NCBI GenBank assembly: GCA_002694745.1
Contig: NZMY01000013.1
Location: 62,001-126,000, forward strand
Length of the DNA stretch: 64,000 nt
Source of the DNA: Croceicoccus sp.
Lineage (GTDB): Bacteria > Pseudomonadota > Alphaproteobacteria > Sphingomonadales > Sphingomonadaceae
Reading direction: 5' to 3'
The notes below the pieces were generated by a model, which did not search any database, was not told the origin of the DNA, and was given only the letters and a program-made list of their open reading frames with translations. A program made the translations under genes and the position numbers. Positions 7,783 to 16,233 of this stretch are shown in pieces. How positions within the stretch are numbered: the first letter of the stretch is position 1; each line of letters starts with the position of its first letter.

Positions 7783-9586
7783 ACGCGTGCCGGTCCTTGC
7801 GGTCGACGACATCCCGGAAAACCTCGCCGCTCTGGAAGCGCTGCTGGACGGCGACAGCATCGAACTGGTGCAGGCACGGTCCGGCTCCGAAGCGTTGGAA
7901 CTGCTGCTCAAGCGCGACTTCGCCGTGGCCCTGCTCGACGTGCAGATGCCGGGAATGGACGGTTTCGAACTGGCCGAACTGATGCGCGGGACCGAGCGGA
8001 CGCGGCGCATTCCGATCATTTTCCTCACCGCCGTCGCCACCGACGAACGGCGCAAGTTCCAGGGCTATGAAGCGGGCGCGGTCGATTACCTGCTCAAGCC
8101 CGTCGATCCGCAGATCGTGCGGGGCAAGACTGACGTTTTCGTTCAATTGTTCCGCCAGCGGATCGAGCTTGCCCGCCAGCGAGACGAAATGGCAGGTATT
8201 CTGAACCGGCTGACCGCGCATCGCGACAATTCGCCGCTTGCCATCGTGGAACTGGACGGGGACCAGCGGATACTGGGCTGGTCATGCGGGGCGGAAAAGC
8301 TCTTCGGCTGGCGCGCGCATGAGGTCACCGGTTACACGCCGCAGGAATTCGACTGGATCGCGGCCGAGGATGCCGATAGCTTCACTGCCCTTGTTGACGA
8401 CATGGTGGCGGGCAACCGGCTGAGCGAGATGGTCCCGCTGCGCATGCGGACGACTACGGGCGCGATGCTGGACTGCGAATGCTATTGCTCGGCGCTGCCC
8501 TGCAAGGCGGGCGGCCCTGCCTCCATCGATATCCAGATCCTTGACGTCAGCGTACGCAAACGTGCCGAGGAAACGCAGCGCCTTTTGATCGGCGAGCTCA
8601 ACCACCGGGTGAAGAACACGCTCGCCTCGGTGCAGGCCATCGCCAGCCAGACCCTGCGCCGGTCGGGCGGACCGTCAGATTTCGTGCCGACCTTCACCGG
8701 CCGCATACAGGCACTGTCCAATGCGCATTCGATCCTCAGCAGCTGCACATGGCAAGGCGCGCAGTTGCGCGAAGTGATCGAGGGGCAATTGCGCATCGGC
8801 GCCGTCGGCGCGGACCGGCTCGGCATGGAGGGACCCGATCTCGACCTGCCGCCCGAAACTGCGCTGCACCTGGCGCTGGTGCTGCACGAACTTGTCACCA
8901 ATGCGAACAAATATGGCGCCCTTTCGGTGCCCGAGGGCCGTGCGGACATACGCTGGTCCCTGTCTGGCGGGTTCCTGAACATGGAATGGATCGAAAGCGG
9001 CGGTCCGGCCGTCGCCGTACCCGACAAGCGCGGCTTCGGTTCGGTATTGATCGAGAACAGCATGTCGGCCGAAGGCGGCATCGCGCATTCGATCTATGCC
9101 CCGGACGGCCTGCGCTGGACACTGAACATGCCTTTTAACGGCAAGCCGCGCGTGAACGAGGCGCTGCGCAAGGCCGAGACCATGGTGCAGGGCCCGTCCC
9201 CTGCCCCGGCATCGCCGCTTACCGGGAAGCGCTTCCTCGTGATCGAGGATGAACCCCTGGTGATGTTCGAGCTGATCGACCTGCTGGAGGGTGCCGGCGC
9301 GTCCATCGCGGGACAAGCATCCTCGCATTCCACCGCGCTGGAACTGGCCGAAGCGGCAGAGATTGACGCGGCATTGCTCGACGGAAACCTGCAGGGCGAA
9401 ACGGTTGATGATATCGCCGCCGCTCTTGCCGCGCGGGGCATCCCGTTCCTGTTCGTCAGCGGCTATGGGCGCGACCATCTGCCAGAGGGCTTTGCGCAGG
9501 CGCCCGTCGTGGCCAAACCTTTCACGGCAAGCGCGTTGCTGGACGGTGCGGCCATGCTGTTTGGCGTGACCGCGGCCCGCGCCTAG
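7772..9586 (+). CDS. REC-PAS-HWE histidine kinase-REC hybrid signalling protein
   Basis: A 604-aa protein. An N-terminal receiver has phospho-Asp56 in LLDVQMPGMDG. A PAS-like domain follows (about 145-265), then an HWE/HisKA_2 dimerisation box with His278 in ELNHRVKNTLASVQAIA, a divergent HATPase (LHELVTNANKYG, GFGSVLIENS) and a C-terminal receiver with Asp537 in LLDGNLQGE. The start at 7772 was preferred over an earlier in-frame ATG because GGAAAGG lies just upstream. HWE kinases of this kind often feed the PhyR/EcfG general stress pathway in alphaproteobacteria. The N-terminal receiver would let the upstream hybrid kinase control it. No output transcription factor is nearby. Confidence 0.92.
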   Translation: MLPERVPVLAVDDIPENLAALEALLDGDSIELVQARSGSEALELLLKRDFAVALLDVQMPGMDGFELAELMRGTERTRRIPIIFLTAVATDERRKFQGYEAGAVDYLLKPVDPQIVRGKTDVFVQLFRQRIELARQRDEMAGILNRLTAHRDNSPLAIVELDGDQRILGWSCGAEKLFGWRAHEVTGYTPQEFDWIAAEDADSFTALVDDMVAGNRLSEMVPLRMRTTTGAMLDCECYCSALPCKAGGPASIDIQILDVSVRKRAEETQRLLIGELNHRVKNTLASVQAIASQTLRRSGGPSDFVPTFTGRIQALSNAHSILSSCTWQGAQLREVIEGQLRIGAVGADRLGMEGPDLDLPPETALHLALVLHELVTNANKYGALSVPEGRADIRWSLSGGFLNMEWIESGGPAVAVPDKRGFGSVLIENSMSAEGGIAHSIYAPDGLRWTLNMPFNGKPRVNEALRKAETMVQGPSPAPASPLTGKRFLVIEDEPLVMFELIDLLEGAGASIAGQASSHSTALELAEAAEIDAALLDGNLQGETVDDIAAALAARGIPFLFVSGYGRDHLPEGFAQAPVVAKPFTASALLDGAAMLFGVTAARA

Positions 9587-9673
9587 GCCGGTTTCCGGCC
9601 GATCCAGCAGACGTTGACGGCCGGTTCATCGCGCCATGAAGCGCAGATGGGGCGACCGGTGCAAGCCGGATTG

Positions 9674-9705
9674 GGCGGATTGGCGGATTGGCGGATTGGC
9701 GGAAT
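9674..9705. repeat. Short tandem repeat, 8-bp unit GGCGGATT
   Basis: Three exact copies (9674-9681, 9682-9689, 9690-9697) and a degenerate fourth (GGCGGAAT, 9698-9705) lie in the roughly 200-base gap between the HWE kinase and the lipoprotein gene. Nothing else is clearly visible in this gap. Copy-number slippage here could vary the spacing upstream of the lipoprotein gene. Confidence 0.9.
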
Positions 9706-9786
9706 GTACCGTGTTTCCACCAGGGAACCGGCAGGATATAGCTGACTTGAGGGATCATCCGGACAGGATCGAACAGGAAGAGGCCC

Positions 9787-10491
9787 ATGAACCGAGCAAT
9801 CCATTTTCTTCCAGCCTTGCTTGCCTGTGCTTCGCTGGCGGCGTGCATGACCGATGGAAATGAAACGAATCTCATGACGCAAGCAAGCGAGATCATGACG
9901 CTCAGCGGCCAGCTTTCCTATCGCGAACGGATCGCCCTGCTTCCCGGCAGCACCGCGACCGTCAGCCTTGAGGATGTTTCGCGCGCCGATGCGCCATCGA
10001 CCATGATCGCCAGCGAAACGATCGAACTGGGCAATCGGCAGGTGCCGGTCCCGTTTCAACTGGTGGTGGATGATGGGCAGCTGTATGAACGCAGTCGCTA
10101 TTCGCTGCGCGCGACAATCAGCGGCCCCGACGGCGCACTGGCGTGGACGACCGACACCGCCATGCCGGTGGAGAAAGGATCGGGCGACCGCGATTTCGGT
10201 ATGATCACGCTGGTCTCCGCACGCGGGTCGGCTGGCAGCAAGGCGACGGGCGAAACCGCCTATGTCTGCGGCGATGCGCGCATTCGCGTCGCAGCCTCTG
10301 CCGAAAGCACGGCGGTCACTTTCGACGGGCGCCAGATGACGCTGCCCCGCGTACCCAGCGCGTCGGGCGAGAAATACGAAAGCGGCACCGCCGGATCGCC
10401 CGAATACGCGATGTTGTGGCTGCGCGGCGACAGGGCGCAATTCCAATGGGGAAGCCGCCGCTTCCCGGAGTGTGAACGTCAGGCGTTATAG
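9787..10491 (+). CDS. Lipoprotein with YbaY-like and MliC-like domains
   Basis: A 234-aa protein with a lipoprotein signal peptide: basic start, hydrophobic stretch, lipobox SLAAC with Cys20. Residues about 35-145 resemble the YbaY/YscW-type beta domain (LSGQLSYRERIALLPGSTATVSLEDVS, abbreviated here; VPVPFQLVVDD). The C-terminal 70 residues resemble MliC lysozyme-inhibitor domains (YVCGDARIRV, LPRVPSASGEKYESG, MLWLRGDRAQFQW). It is predicted to be lipid-anchored, probably in the outer membrane, facing the periplasm. It stands alone in its transcription unit, with a hairpin at its 3' end. The domain reading is by pattern; the MliC half is the clearer one. Confidence 0.75.
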   Translation: MNRAIHFLPALLACASLAACMTDGNETNLMTQASEIMTLSGQLSYRERIALLPGSTATVSLEDVSRADAPSTMIASETIELGNRQVPVPFQLVVDDGQLYERSRYSLRATISGPDGALAWTTDTAMPVEKGSGDRDFGMITLVSARGSAGSKATGETAYVCGDARIRVAASAESTAVTFDGRQMTLPRVPSASGEKYESGTAGSPEYAMLWLRGDRAQFQWGSRRFPECERQAL

Positions 10492-10496
10492 GAAGC

Positions 10497-10531
10497 GGTC
10501 CGGCCCACCCCCTCAGCGTTCGGGCCGGACC
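10497..10531. terminator. Hairpin between convergent genes (bidirectional terminator candidate)
   Basis: A perfect 10-bp inverted repeat, GGTCCGGCCC (10497-10506) and GGGCCGGACC (10522-10531), encloses a 15-base loop that contains the stop codon of the ThuA-like gene. It starts six bases after the lipoprotein stop. There is no T-run, so intrinsic termination is plausible but unproven. Confidence 0.55.
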
Positions 10532-11307
10532 CAACCGATACCCCGGCGCAGCAGATCGTAATAGACCGGCAGTTCCCACGCGCAGCGATCCACCGTCGGC
10601 CACCATTCGGCCATCGGTTGCAAATCGTAATGCCCGCGGCAATGGCCCAGCGTGTTGTACAGCACCGCGCCCTTGCCGCGCTGGCGGATATACATCACCG
10701 GGTGCACGCCGGGCGCATCGGCGGCTTCGGCAAAGCCGGTGCCTTCCTCGGTGCATTCGGTTTCCAGCAGCACGTGCAGATCGCCGTGGGTTTCCAGGTG
10801 ATAGAGCTCATCCGTCGTCTCGAACGGCTCCACCCCGGCGGTCAGCTCGTGATCGGGATCGGCCACGGTTACCGTATAGGGCGCGATCGGCGGGTGCGTG
10901 ATGAACTGGCTGCCCAGCACGTCCATGAACAGCGGCGCCTCACGCGGGGCGTGGAACAGCCCGTCGTCCATCAGCTTCAGGATCGAGTTCGTGCCGTGGA
11001 GCGCATCCCAGCGCCCGCCCGCCTCGACCCAGTCGCGCAGCGCTTCCTGCGCCTTTTCGCTGGGCACCACATTGCAGGTATAGCTGATCAGCATGTCGGC
11101 GGCGGCGATCGCCTCGACATTCTCGTAATCCTCGAACACGCGGGTGCGGATGCGGGGATCCTCGGCCAGCAGCTTCAGCAGTTCCAGTCGCGCGAAGTCG
11201 ATGTCGTGCCACACCCCGCCCGCGATCAGGACGCAGTCGATACGCTGGGGATGGTTTTCGGCAGTCGCGCTGGCCAGTGGATCGGGCCCGTGGTCGATAC
11301 GCTCCAT
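10513..11307 (-). CDS. ThuA-like (trehalose-utilisation type) domain protein
   Basis: A 264-aa protein with class I glutamine-amidotransferase-like ThuA architecture: DCVLIAGGVWHDIDFARLEL at the N-terminus, AAADMLISYTCNVVPSE, the LHGTNSILKLMD turn where active-site residues sit in the fold, THPPIAPYTVTVADPDHELTAG and GKGAVLYNTLGHCRGHYD. The start is the ATG that overlaps the Rieske gene stop by one base (TGATG); a longer in-frame extension only shadows that gene. ThuA homologues act in sugar or 3-keto-sugar metabolism in rhizobia, but many are uncharacterised. Coupling to a Rieske oxygenase suggests a different role here. Another ThuA-like gene lies at 29973-30779. Confidence 0.82.
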   Translation of the reverse strand: MERIDHGPDPLASATAENHPQRIDCVLIAGGVWHDIDFARLELLKLLAEDPRIRTRVFEDYENVEAIAAADMLISYTCNVVPSEKAQEALRDWVEAGGRWDALHGTNSILKLMDDGLFHAPREAPLFMDVLGSQFITHPPIAPYTVTVADPDHELTAGVEPFETTDELYHLETHGDLHVLLETECTEEGTGFAEAADAPGVHPVMYIRQRGKGAVLYNTLGHCRGHYDLQPMAEWWPTVDRCAWELPVYYDLLRRGIGWVRPER

Positions 11308-12740
11308 CAGGCCTGCGCCCCATCCTTCCCAAAGCCGCCCAGTTCGCCGTTCATATATTTCATCAAGGTGTCCTGGAACTGGCGAATGCGGATTTCCTGG
11401 TAATTGCCCAGCTGGATCTCGCCCGTCTTCGACGCGTGCAACCCTTCCTGCACATAGGGCAGATTGTCCATGTCCTGCTCGAACACTTCGCCAAGACCGC
11501 CCAGCTCGGGCGCTTCGGTCCATTTCTGGTCGAGCGTCAGGAACTTGCGCGGCGCTGCGGCGGGCTTGGGCTCGCCCTTCTTGACGCGCGAGAGGATGCG
11601 AACCTCCATCACGCTGGTGTCCACCGTCTTCCCGGGCGACCAGCTATAGACGATGTTCGGCATGAACCCGCCCCACGGCCCGAAATTGGGGAACACGTTA
11701 TAGACCAGCGCATCCAGCACTTCGGCATCGGTCGCGTGCGAATGGTCATAGCCGGTCTGCTCGGCATAGACCTCGCGCATCCGGTCGCCCAGCGCCTCGC
11801 GCGCGGTCTTGCCCTCGGGCACCTCGATCGCCATCGGATCGCCGTCTGGATCGTAATTGTCCGAACTGCGGCCGTTATACTTGATGAACTGGTCGACGAT
11901 CCACTGTTCGCCCTGCCCCTCCTGGATATGCGGGCTCATCACGCCGAACGGGACGAGGTTGGCGTTCACATTGTCGCCCCATGTGCGATAGGCGCCATTG
12001 GAATCGCCCGTGAAGGGCAGCAGCTGCGGATGGGTGACGATGGTGTGCCAGGCCTCCATGAAGGCCTCCATCACGACCTTCCAGTTGGCGGGCACCTCCT
12101 TGGCGACATGCATCACGGTGATGCATTCGTCGTGGCGCCAGCGCTTGAAATGCTCGGGCAGCGGGGCGAGATATTCCTCAAGGCTCGGCCCGCCGGCGAT
12201 CTCGCGAATGAAGACGTAACCCTGCCACACGCCGACCTCGGCCTCGGGCAGGTCCATGTTCTTCTTCTTCAGATGCGGGAAATCCCACTGGCAGGGCGCA
12301 TGGTCGAAACTGCCGTCCTTATTCCATGTAAAGGCATGGAACGGGCAGGTGAACTTCTCGGCATTGCCGTCCTCGGTCCTCAGCTTGCGCCCGCGGTGAA
12401 GGCACACATTGTGCATTGCGCGGATCGAACCGTCGTCCTGCCGCACAAGCAGAAAGCTGCGGCCCGCATTCTCGAACACCACGAAATCGCCCGGATCGTT
12501 CAGCTCTTCCTCGCGCGCGGCGAATTGCCAGACATAGGGCCACATCCGCTCGCGCTCCTTGGCGGCGAAATCCTCGTCGATATAGCGTTCGACCGGGATC
12601 GGGTCCGATCCGCGATATTCATAGGAATCGTCGACCAGAATCTCGGGTGCGGGGCGCGAATCGCGCTCCATCAATTCGTTCCAGCTGATGCCTTCGCTGC
12701 GGTCTTCGCCAAAGCGTTCGGTGGGTTCGATGTCGGCCAT
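11307..12740 (-). CDS. Rieske non-haem iron ring-hydroxylating oxygenase, alpha subunit
   Basis: A 477-aa protein. The Rieske [2Fe-2S] ligands are Cys113-x-His115 and Cys132-x2-His135 (CLH and CPFH). The mononuclear Fe(II) site is in MEAWHTIVTHPQ, with His229 and His234. The length is typical of alpha subunits. It hydroxylates an aromatic or alicyclic substrate using electrons from a ferredoxin; no reductase gene is in the window. It is followed by the ThuA-like gene, overlapping by one base, and has its promoter in the 161-base gap to the divergent SDR operon, where a GTGCAGT motif lies. Family call firm, substrate unknown. Confidence 0.95.
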   Translation of the reverse strand: MADIEPTERFGEDRSEGISWNELMERDSRPAPEILVDDSYEYRGSDPIPVERYIDEDFAAKERERMWPYVWQFAAREEELNDPGDFVVFENAGRSFLLVRQDDGSIRAMHNVCLHRGRKLRTEDGNAEKFTCPFHAFTWNKDGSFDHAPCQWDFPHLKKKNMDLPEAEVGVWQGYVFIREIAGGPSLEEYLAPLPEHFKRWRHDECITVMHVAKEVPANWKVVMEAFMEAWHTIVTHPQLLPFTGDSNGAYRTWGDNVNANLVPFGVMSPHIQEGQGEQWIVDQFIKYNGRSSDNYDPDGDPMAIEVPEGKTAREALGDRMREVYAEQTGYDHSHATDAEVLDALVYNVFPNFGPWGGFMPNIVYSWSPGKTVDTSVMEVRILSRVKKGEPKPAAAPRKFLTLDQKWTEAPELGGLGEVFEQDMDNLPYVQEGLHASKTGEIQLGNYQEIRIRQFQDTLMKYMNGELGGFGKDGAQA

Positions 12741-12796
12741 CGCCTGTCATCCTCTTTGTCAGTTCTTGCGGCGCTTTACGCCGGGATTTGAACACA

Positions 12797-12807
12797 GACT
12801 GCACTTT
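12797..12807 (-). promoter_or_regulatory. Recurrent GTGCAGT operator candidate (site 1)
   Basis: On the minus strand this reads AAAGTGCAGTC, identical over 11 bases to the site at 24758-24768 and 10/11 identical to the one at 26743-26753. It sits in the divergent region between the Rieske gene at 11307 and the SDR operon at 12902. Confidence 0.5.
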
Positions 12808-12901
12808 TTACATGCCCCGGTCACCTTGCCGAAGTCATAGGTTGCCAGTCGCCCCGCTTGGCGCGATTTTCCCCGGCCTATAAGCATGAAAGAGGATGCA
12901 C

Positions 12902-13684
12902 ATGGCTAACAGGCTTGAGGGCAAGGTCTCGCTGGTGACCGGCGGCACCGGGGGCATAGGCGAAGGCGCGGTCCGGCGGCTGTCTGCAGACGGCGCGAAG
13001 GTCATCTTCACCGGTTCGCGGCAGGAAGCGGCGGACCCGATCTGCGCCGACACGGGGGCGACCTTCGTCAGCCACCGCGTGCAGGATGCGGCGGCCTGGA
13101 CAAGCCTGTCGGACCGTATCCGGCGCGATTTCGGGCGGCTGGACATCGCCTTTGCCAATGCAGGCATCGAAAAGAACGACGGCAGTATCGAAACGATCAC
13201 GCTGGAAGGCTGGCAAAGCATCCTCGACGTGAACCTGACCGGCGTGATGCTGACCGTGCAGAACGCGGTAAAGATCATGAAGGACAATCCCGGCGGCCCC
13301 ACCGGATCGGTCATCATCAACAGCTCGATGAACGCGCTTAGGGCGATGGGGAATTACATGGCCTATTCGGTGACGAAAACGGCGGTGGTCGCGCTGGGCA
13401 AGTCGGCGGCGAACTATTGCGGTCAGGCCGGATACCAGATTCGCGTCAATTCGATCCTGCCCGGCGTGGTGGAAACCGAGATGATCAAGACGATCATGAA
13501 CTCGCAGCCCGATCCTGCCGCCGCGCGCGCGATGTATGAAGGCATGTCGCCGCTGAACCGCATGGCCAAGGTCGAGGAGGTAGCCGCCCTGGTCGCCTTC
13601 CTCGGCAGCGACGAGGCGGCGTTCATGTCGGGCGGGGAATACACCATCGACGGCGCGTCGACGGCCGGAATGTCGGGCGTATGA
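12902..13684 (+). CDS. SDR-family oxidoreductase
   Basis: A 260-aa classical short-chain dehydrogenase/reductase: nucleotide-binding TGGTGGIG at residues 13-20, an NAG-type strand (FANAGIEKND), and catalytic Tyr155-x3-Lys159 in YSVTK. The ATG at 12902 was preferred to one six bases earlier because AGAGG lies at proper spacing for the later one. First of three consecutive SDR genes; its stop overlaps the next ATG by 4 bases. Expected to oxidise or reduce a secondary alcohol/ketone with NAD(P). The cofactor and substrate are not decided by what is visible. Confidence 0.93.
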   Translation: MANRLEGKVSLVTGGTGGIGEGAVRRLSADGAKVIFTGSRQEAADPICADTGATFVSHRVQDAAAWTSLSDRIRRDFGRLDIAFANAGIEKNDGSIETITLEGWQSILDVNLTGVMLTVQNAVKIMKDNPGGPTGSVIINSSMNALRAMGNYMAYSVTKTAVVALGKSAANYCGQAGYQIRVNSILPGVVETEMIKTIMNSQPDPAAARAMYEGMSPLNRMAKVEEVAALVAFLGSDEAAFMSGGEYTIDGASTAGMSGV

Positions 13685-14484
13685 GCGGCGATCTGACCGG
13701 CCGCGTGGCGCTGGTCACCGGCGCGGTGCGCGGCATCGGCCTCGCCGCGGCGCACAGCATGGCGGCAAAGGGCGCGAAGGTCTGGATCGCCGACCTGAAG
13801 GCCGAAGGCGACGATGCGGTCTCGCAGGCACTGGAATCGGTGCCGGGCGGCGCGTATCTCTCGCTCGCCGTGGCGGACGAGGCGCAGTGGCAGGCCGCCA
13901 TCGCCCGGATAGAGGATGAGGACGGCAGGCTCGACATCCTCGTCAACAATGCCGGGATCGACGGTACCGGCCGCGTGCAGGACATGACGCTCGATCTGTG
14001 GCGCAAGGTCATGTCGGTCAACAGCGACGGCGCGTTCCTGGGCACCAAGCACGCTTATGCGCTGCTGGAAAAAAGCGGCAAGGACCGCAAGGGCGGATCG
14101 TCCATCGTCAATGTCAGCTCGGTCATGGGCTTCGTCGCCTTTCCCGAGAGCAGCGCCTATTGCGCGTCCAAGGGCGCGATCCGCCAGTTCAGCAAGGCCT
14201 GCGCGGTCGAATTCGCCACCTATGGCGCGCCGATCCGGGTCAATTCGGTGCATCCCGGTTTCGTGCAGACCCCGCTGCTGGACGAAGGGTTTGACCGCAT
14301 GGTCCAACGCGGAGTCGCGGAGAAGGCCGACGACCTGAAGAAGCAGGTCAGCGAATCCACTCCCCTTGGCAGGGTGGGAACGATGCAGGAAATCGGCGAC
14401 GCCATCGCCTTCCTCGCCAGCGAGGAAGCCAGCTACATGACAGGGTCCGAAATGGTGGTCGACGGCGGCTATATTGCGCGCTGA
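13681..14484 (+). CDS. SDR-family oxidoreductase
   Basis: A 267-aa classical SDR with TGAVRGIG, NNAGIDGTG, the Ser-bearing strand VNVSSVMGF and catalytic Tyr160-x3-Lys164 (YCASK). The acidic residue after strand 2 (IADLKAEG) favours NAD over NADP. Second gene of the three-SDR operon; it starts within the stop of the previous gene (ATGA) and is followed after 16 bases by the third SDR. Confidence 0.93.
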   Translation: MSGDLTGRVALVTGAVRGIGLAAAHSMAAKGAKVWIADLKAEGDDAVSQALESVPGGAYLSLAVADEAQWQAAIARIEDEDGRLDILVNNAGIDGTGRVQDMTLDLWRKVMSVNSDGAFLGTKHAYALLEKSGKDRKGGSSIVNVSSVMGFVAFPESSAYCASKGAIRQFSKACAVEFATYGAPIRVNSVHPGFVQTPLLDEGFDRMVQRGVAEKADDLKKQVSESTPLGRVGTMQEIGDAIAFLASEEASYMTGSEMVVDGGYIAR

Positions 14485-14500
14485 TCAGGGGGAAATGACG

Positions 14501-15277
14501 ATGTTTGGATTGAACGATTGCATCGCGCTGGTCACCGGCGCGAAGGGCGGCATCGGGCGCGAGATCGTGTCCGCCATGAAGCAGGCGGGCGCGACCGTCA
14601 TCGCCACCGACCTTGGCGAGGATGACGGGAACACCGGCGCGGACCATTATTTCGCGCATGACGTGACCAGCGCCGACGACTGGCAAAGGATCGCCGATTT
14701 CATCTCGTCGGAATACGGACGGCTCGACGCGCTGGTGAACAATGCGGCGATCTCCATCGTCACGAAGTTCGAGGATACGCCGCTGGCCGAATTCCACCGG
14801 CTGAACGCGGTGAACGTCGACAGCATCATCATCGGCACGCAGGCGATGCTGCCGCTGCTGAAGGAAGGCGGCAAGGCGCGCGACAGCGGCGCATCGGTCG
14901 TCAATTTCTCTAGCGTCGGGGGCCTGCGCGGTGCAGCGTTCAACGCGGCCTATTGCACCAGCAAGGCGGCGGTGAAGATGATGTCGAAGTGCCTGGGCGC
15001 CGAATTCGCGGCGCTGGGCTACAACATCCGCGTCAATTCGGTGCATCCCGGCGGCATCGAAACCCCGATGCTGGGCTCGATCATGCAGCGCTATGTCGAT
15101 ATGGGCGCGGCCCCCTCGGTCGAGGCGGCCGAGCAGGGCACAATCGCGGCGCATCCGATCGGACGTTTGGGCCGGCCCGGCGAGATGGCGGGCGGCGTCG
15201 TGTTCCTGTGCTCACCCGCCTCCAGCTTCATGACCTGCGACGAGCTGGTGATGGACGGCGGCTTCTCGCAAATCTGA
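14501..15277 (+). CDS. SDR-family oxidoreductase
   Basis: A 258-aa classical SDR: TGAKGGIG, ATDLGEDDG (acidic, suggests NAD), VNNAAIS, and Tyr151-x3-Lys155 (YCTSK). Two neighbouring ATGs exist at 14495 and 14501; the latter is better placed behind the GGGGGAA ribosome site. Third and last gene of the SDR operon; the minus-strand NTF2-fold gene is convergent 18 bases downstream. Three tandem SDRs suggest sequential or stereochemically different alcohol oxidations on the same scaffold (inference). Confidence 0.93.
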   Translation: MFGLNDCIALVTGAKGGIGREIVSAMKQAGATVIATDLGEDDGNTGADHYFAHDVTSADDWQRIADFISSEYGRLDALVNNAAISIVTKFEDTPLAEFHRLNAVNVDSIIIGTQAMLPLLKEGGKARDSGASVVNFSSVGGLRGAAFNAAYCTSKAAVKMMSKCLGAEFAALGYNIRVNSVHPGGIETPMLGSIMQRYVDMGAAPSVEAAEQGTIAAHPIGRLGRPGEMAGGVVFLCSPASSFMTCDELVMDGGFSQI

Positions 15278-15295
15278 CCGAAGCCGCGCCGATGC

Positions 15296-15748
15296 TCAGC
15301 GCTGGCCGTGCACTTCGGCCAGCGAACCGGGCATCGGCATCATCGGCGTGATCGCGTAATGGCGGCACTTCCACGCGCCGCCCTGCTGCACGCATTCCAT
15401 CCGGTACTTGACCTGCACGGTGATGCTGCTGCCATCCTTCGCCGCGCCCATGCCGATGACATAGGCCGTCATCGCGCCTGCGCCTTCATCGGCATCCCAC
15501 CCGTCGGGCCGGAAATTGCTGATGAAATGGAAATGATGAGTCATGTCGGCGAACACCGCCTTGTAGAACGCGCCGATCTCCTCTCGCCCCGTCATCGCGG
15601 GCAGGCCTATGGCCGAGAAATCCGCCACCGCATCGTCGGTGAACAGGTCCATCAGCGGCCCCACATCCTCCAGCCCGTCGACGGCATAGCAATATTCGAT
15701 CAGATGCCGCTCCAGCGCGGTGCGGACATTCTCGGGCATTTCAGACAT
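15296..15748 (-). CDS. NTF2-fold (SnoaL-like) small protein
   Basis: A 150-aa protein with the family's opening helix (ALERHLIEYCYAVDGLED), DLFTDDAVADFSAIG and a C-terminal strand carrying YRMECVQQGGAWKCRHYAI. This closing pattern is almost the same as in the next gene upstream (YRMECVQHQGAWRCRRF), so the two are clearly paralogous. It lies 47 bases downstream of that gene and behind a GAGAGGAT ribosome site, in the Rieske operon of 15296-18157. It could be an isomerase/dehydratase-like enzyme or an oxygenase-associated subunit. Confidence 0.8.
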   Translation of the reverse strand: MSEMPENVRTALERHLIEYCYAVDGLEDVGPLMDLFTDDAVADFSAIGLPAMTGREEIGAFYKAVFADMTHHFHFISNFRPDGWDADEGAGAMTAYVIGMGAAKDGSSITVQVKYRMECVQQGGAWKCRHYAITPMMPMPGSLAEVHGQR

Positions 15749-15795
15749 AATTTATCCTCTCACGGGGTCGTTCTGTTGGCCGGTCTGGCAGGCAT

Positions 15796-16233
15796 TCAGG
15801 CGGTTAGCGGCATCATCGCGTCCAGCGTGAACCGGCGGCAGCGCCACGCGCCCTGATGCTGCACGCATTCCATCCGGTACTTCACCTGGACCGAAATGGC
15901 GTCACCACTGTTCGGCATCCCCATTCCCATGACATAGGATGTGATCGTCCCCACCGTGCCGTCCCAGTACTCGGCGCGGGGATTGGCGGCGATGTGGAAT
16001 TCATGCGCCATGTTTTCGACCAGCCCGGCATAGAAGGCGCGGATTTCGTCCTCGCCCCGCATCACCGGGAACCCGACGGACGAGAAATCGATGGCCGCAT
16101 CGGGCGTGAAGCAGGCGACGACACGCTCAGGATCGCCGCGCGTGTCGACCGCGTCCGCATATTCGACCATCAACCGCTTCAGCGCGCGGAACACCTCTTC
16201 CGGCATCTCGCCGGGACCTGTGCCCGCGTTCAT
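15796..16233 (-). CDS. NTF2-fold (SnoaL-like) small protein
   Basis: A 145-aa protein; the start chosen overlaps the Rieske gene stop by 4 bases (ATGA), which a longer reading would contradict. It shows the SnoaL-like pattern RALKRLMVEYADAVDTRGD, CFTPDAAIDFSSVGFPV and YRMECVQHQGAWRC. It is a paralogue of the following gene (15296-15748). Translational coupling to a Rieske alpha subunit fits a partner subunit or an enzyme acting on the hydroxylated product; ring-hydroxylating dioxygenase beta subunits share this fold, but are usually longer. Confidence 0.8.
   Translation of the reverse strand: MNAGTGPGEMPEEVFRALKRLMVEYADAVDTRGDPERVVACFTPDAAIDFSSVGFPVMRGEDEIRAFYAGLVENMAHEFHIAANPRAEYWDGTVGTITSYVMGMGMPNSGDAISVQVKYRMECVQHQGAWRCRRFTLDAMMPLTA

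Noticed and set aside
12902-15277. Three tandem SDR genes as a recent tandem duplication
   Set aside because: The sequences differ in the nucleotide-binding and catalytic segments; they are paralogues at most distantly.
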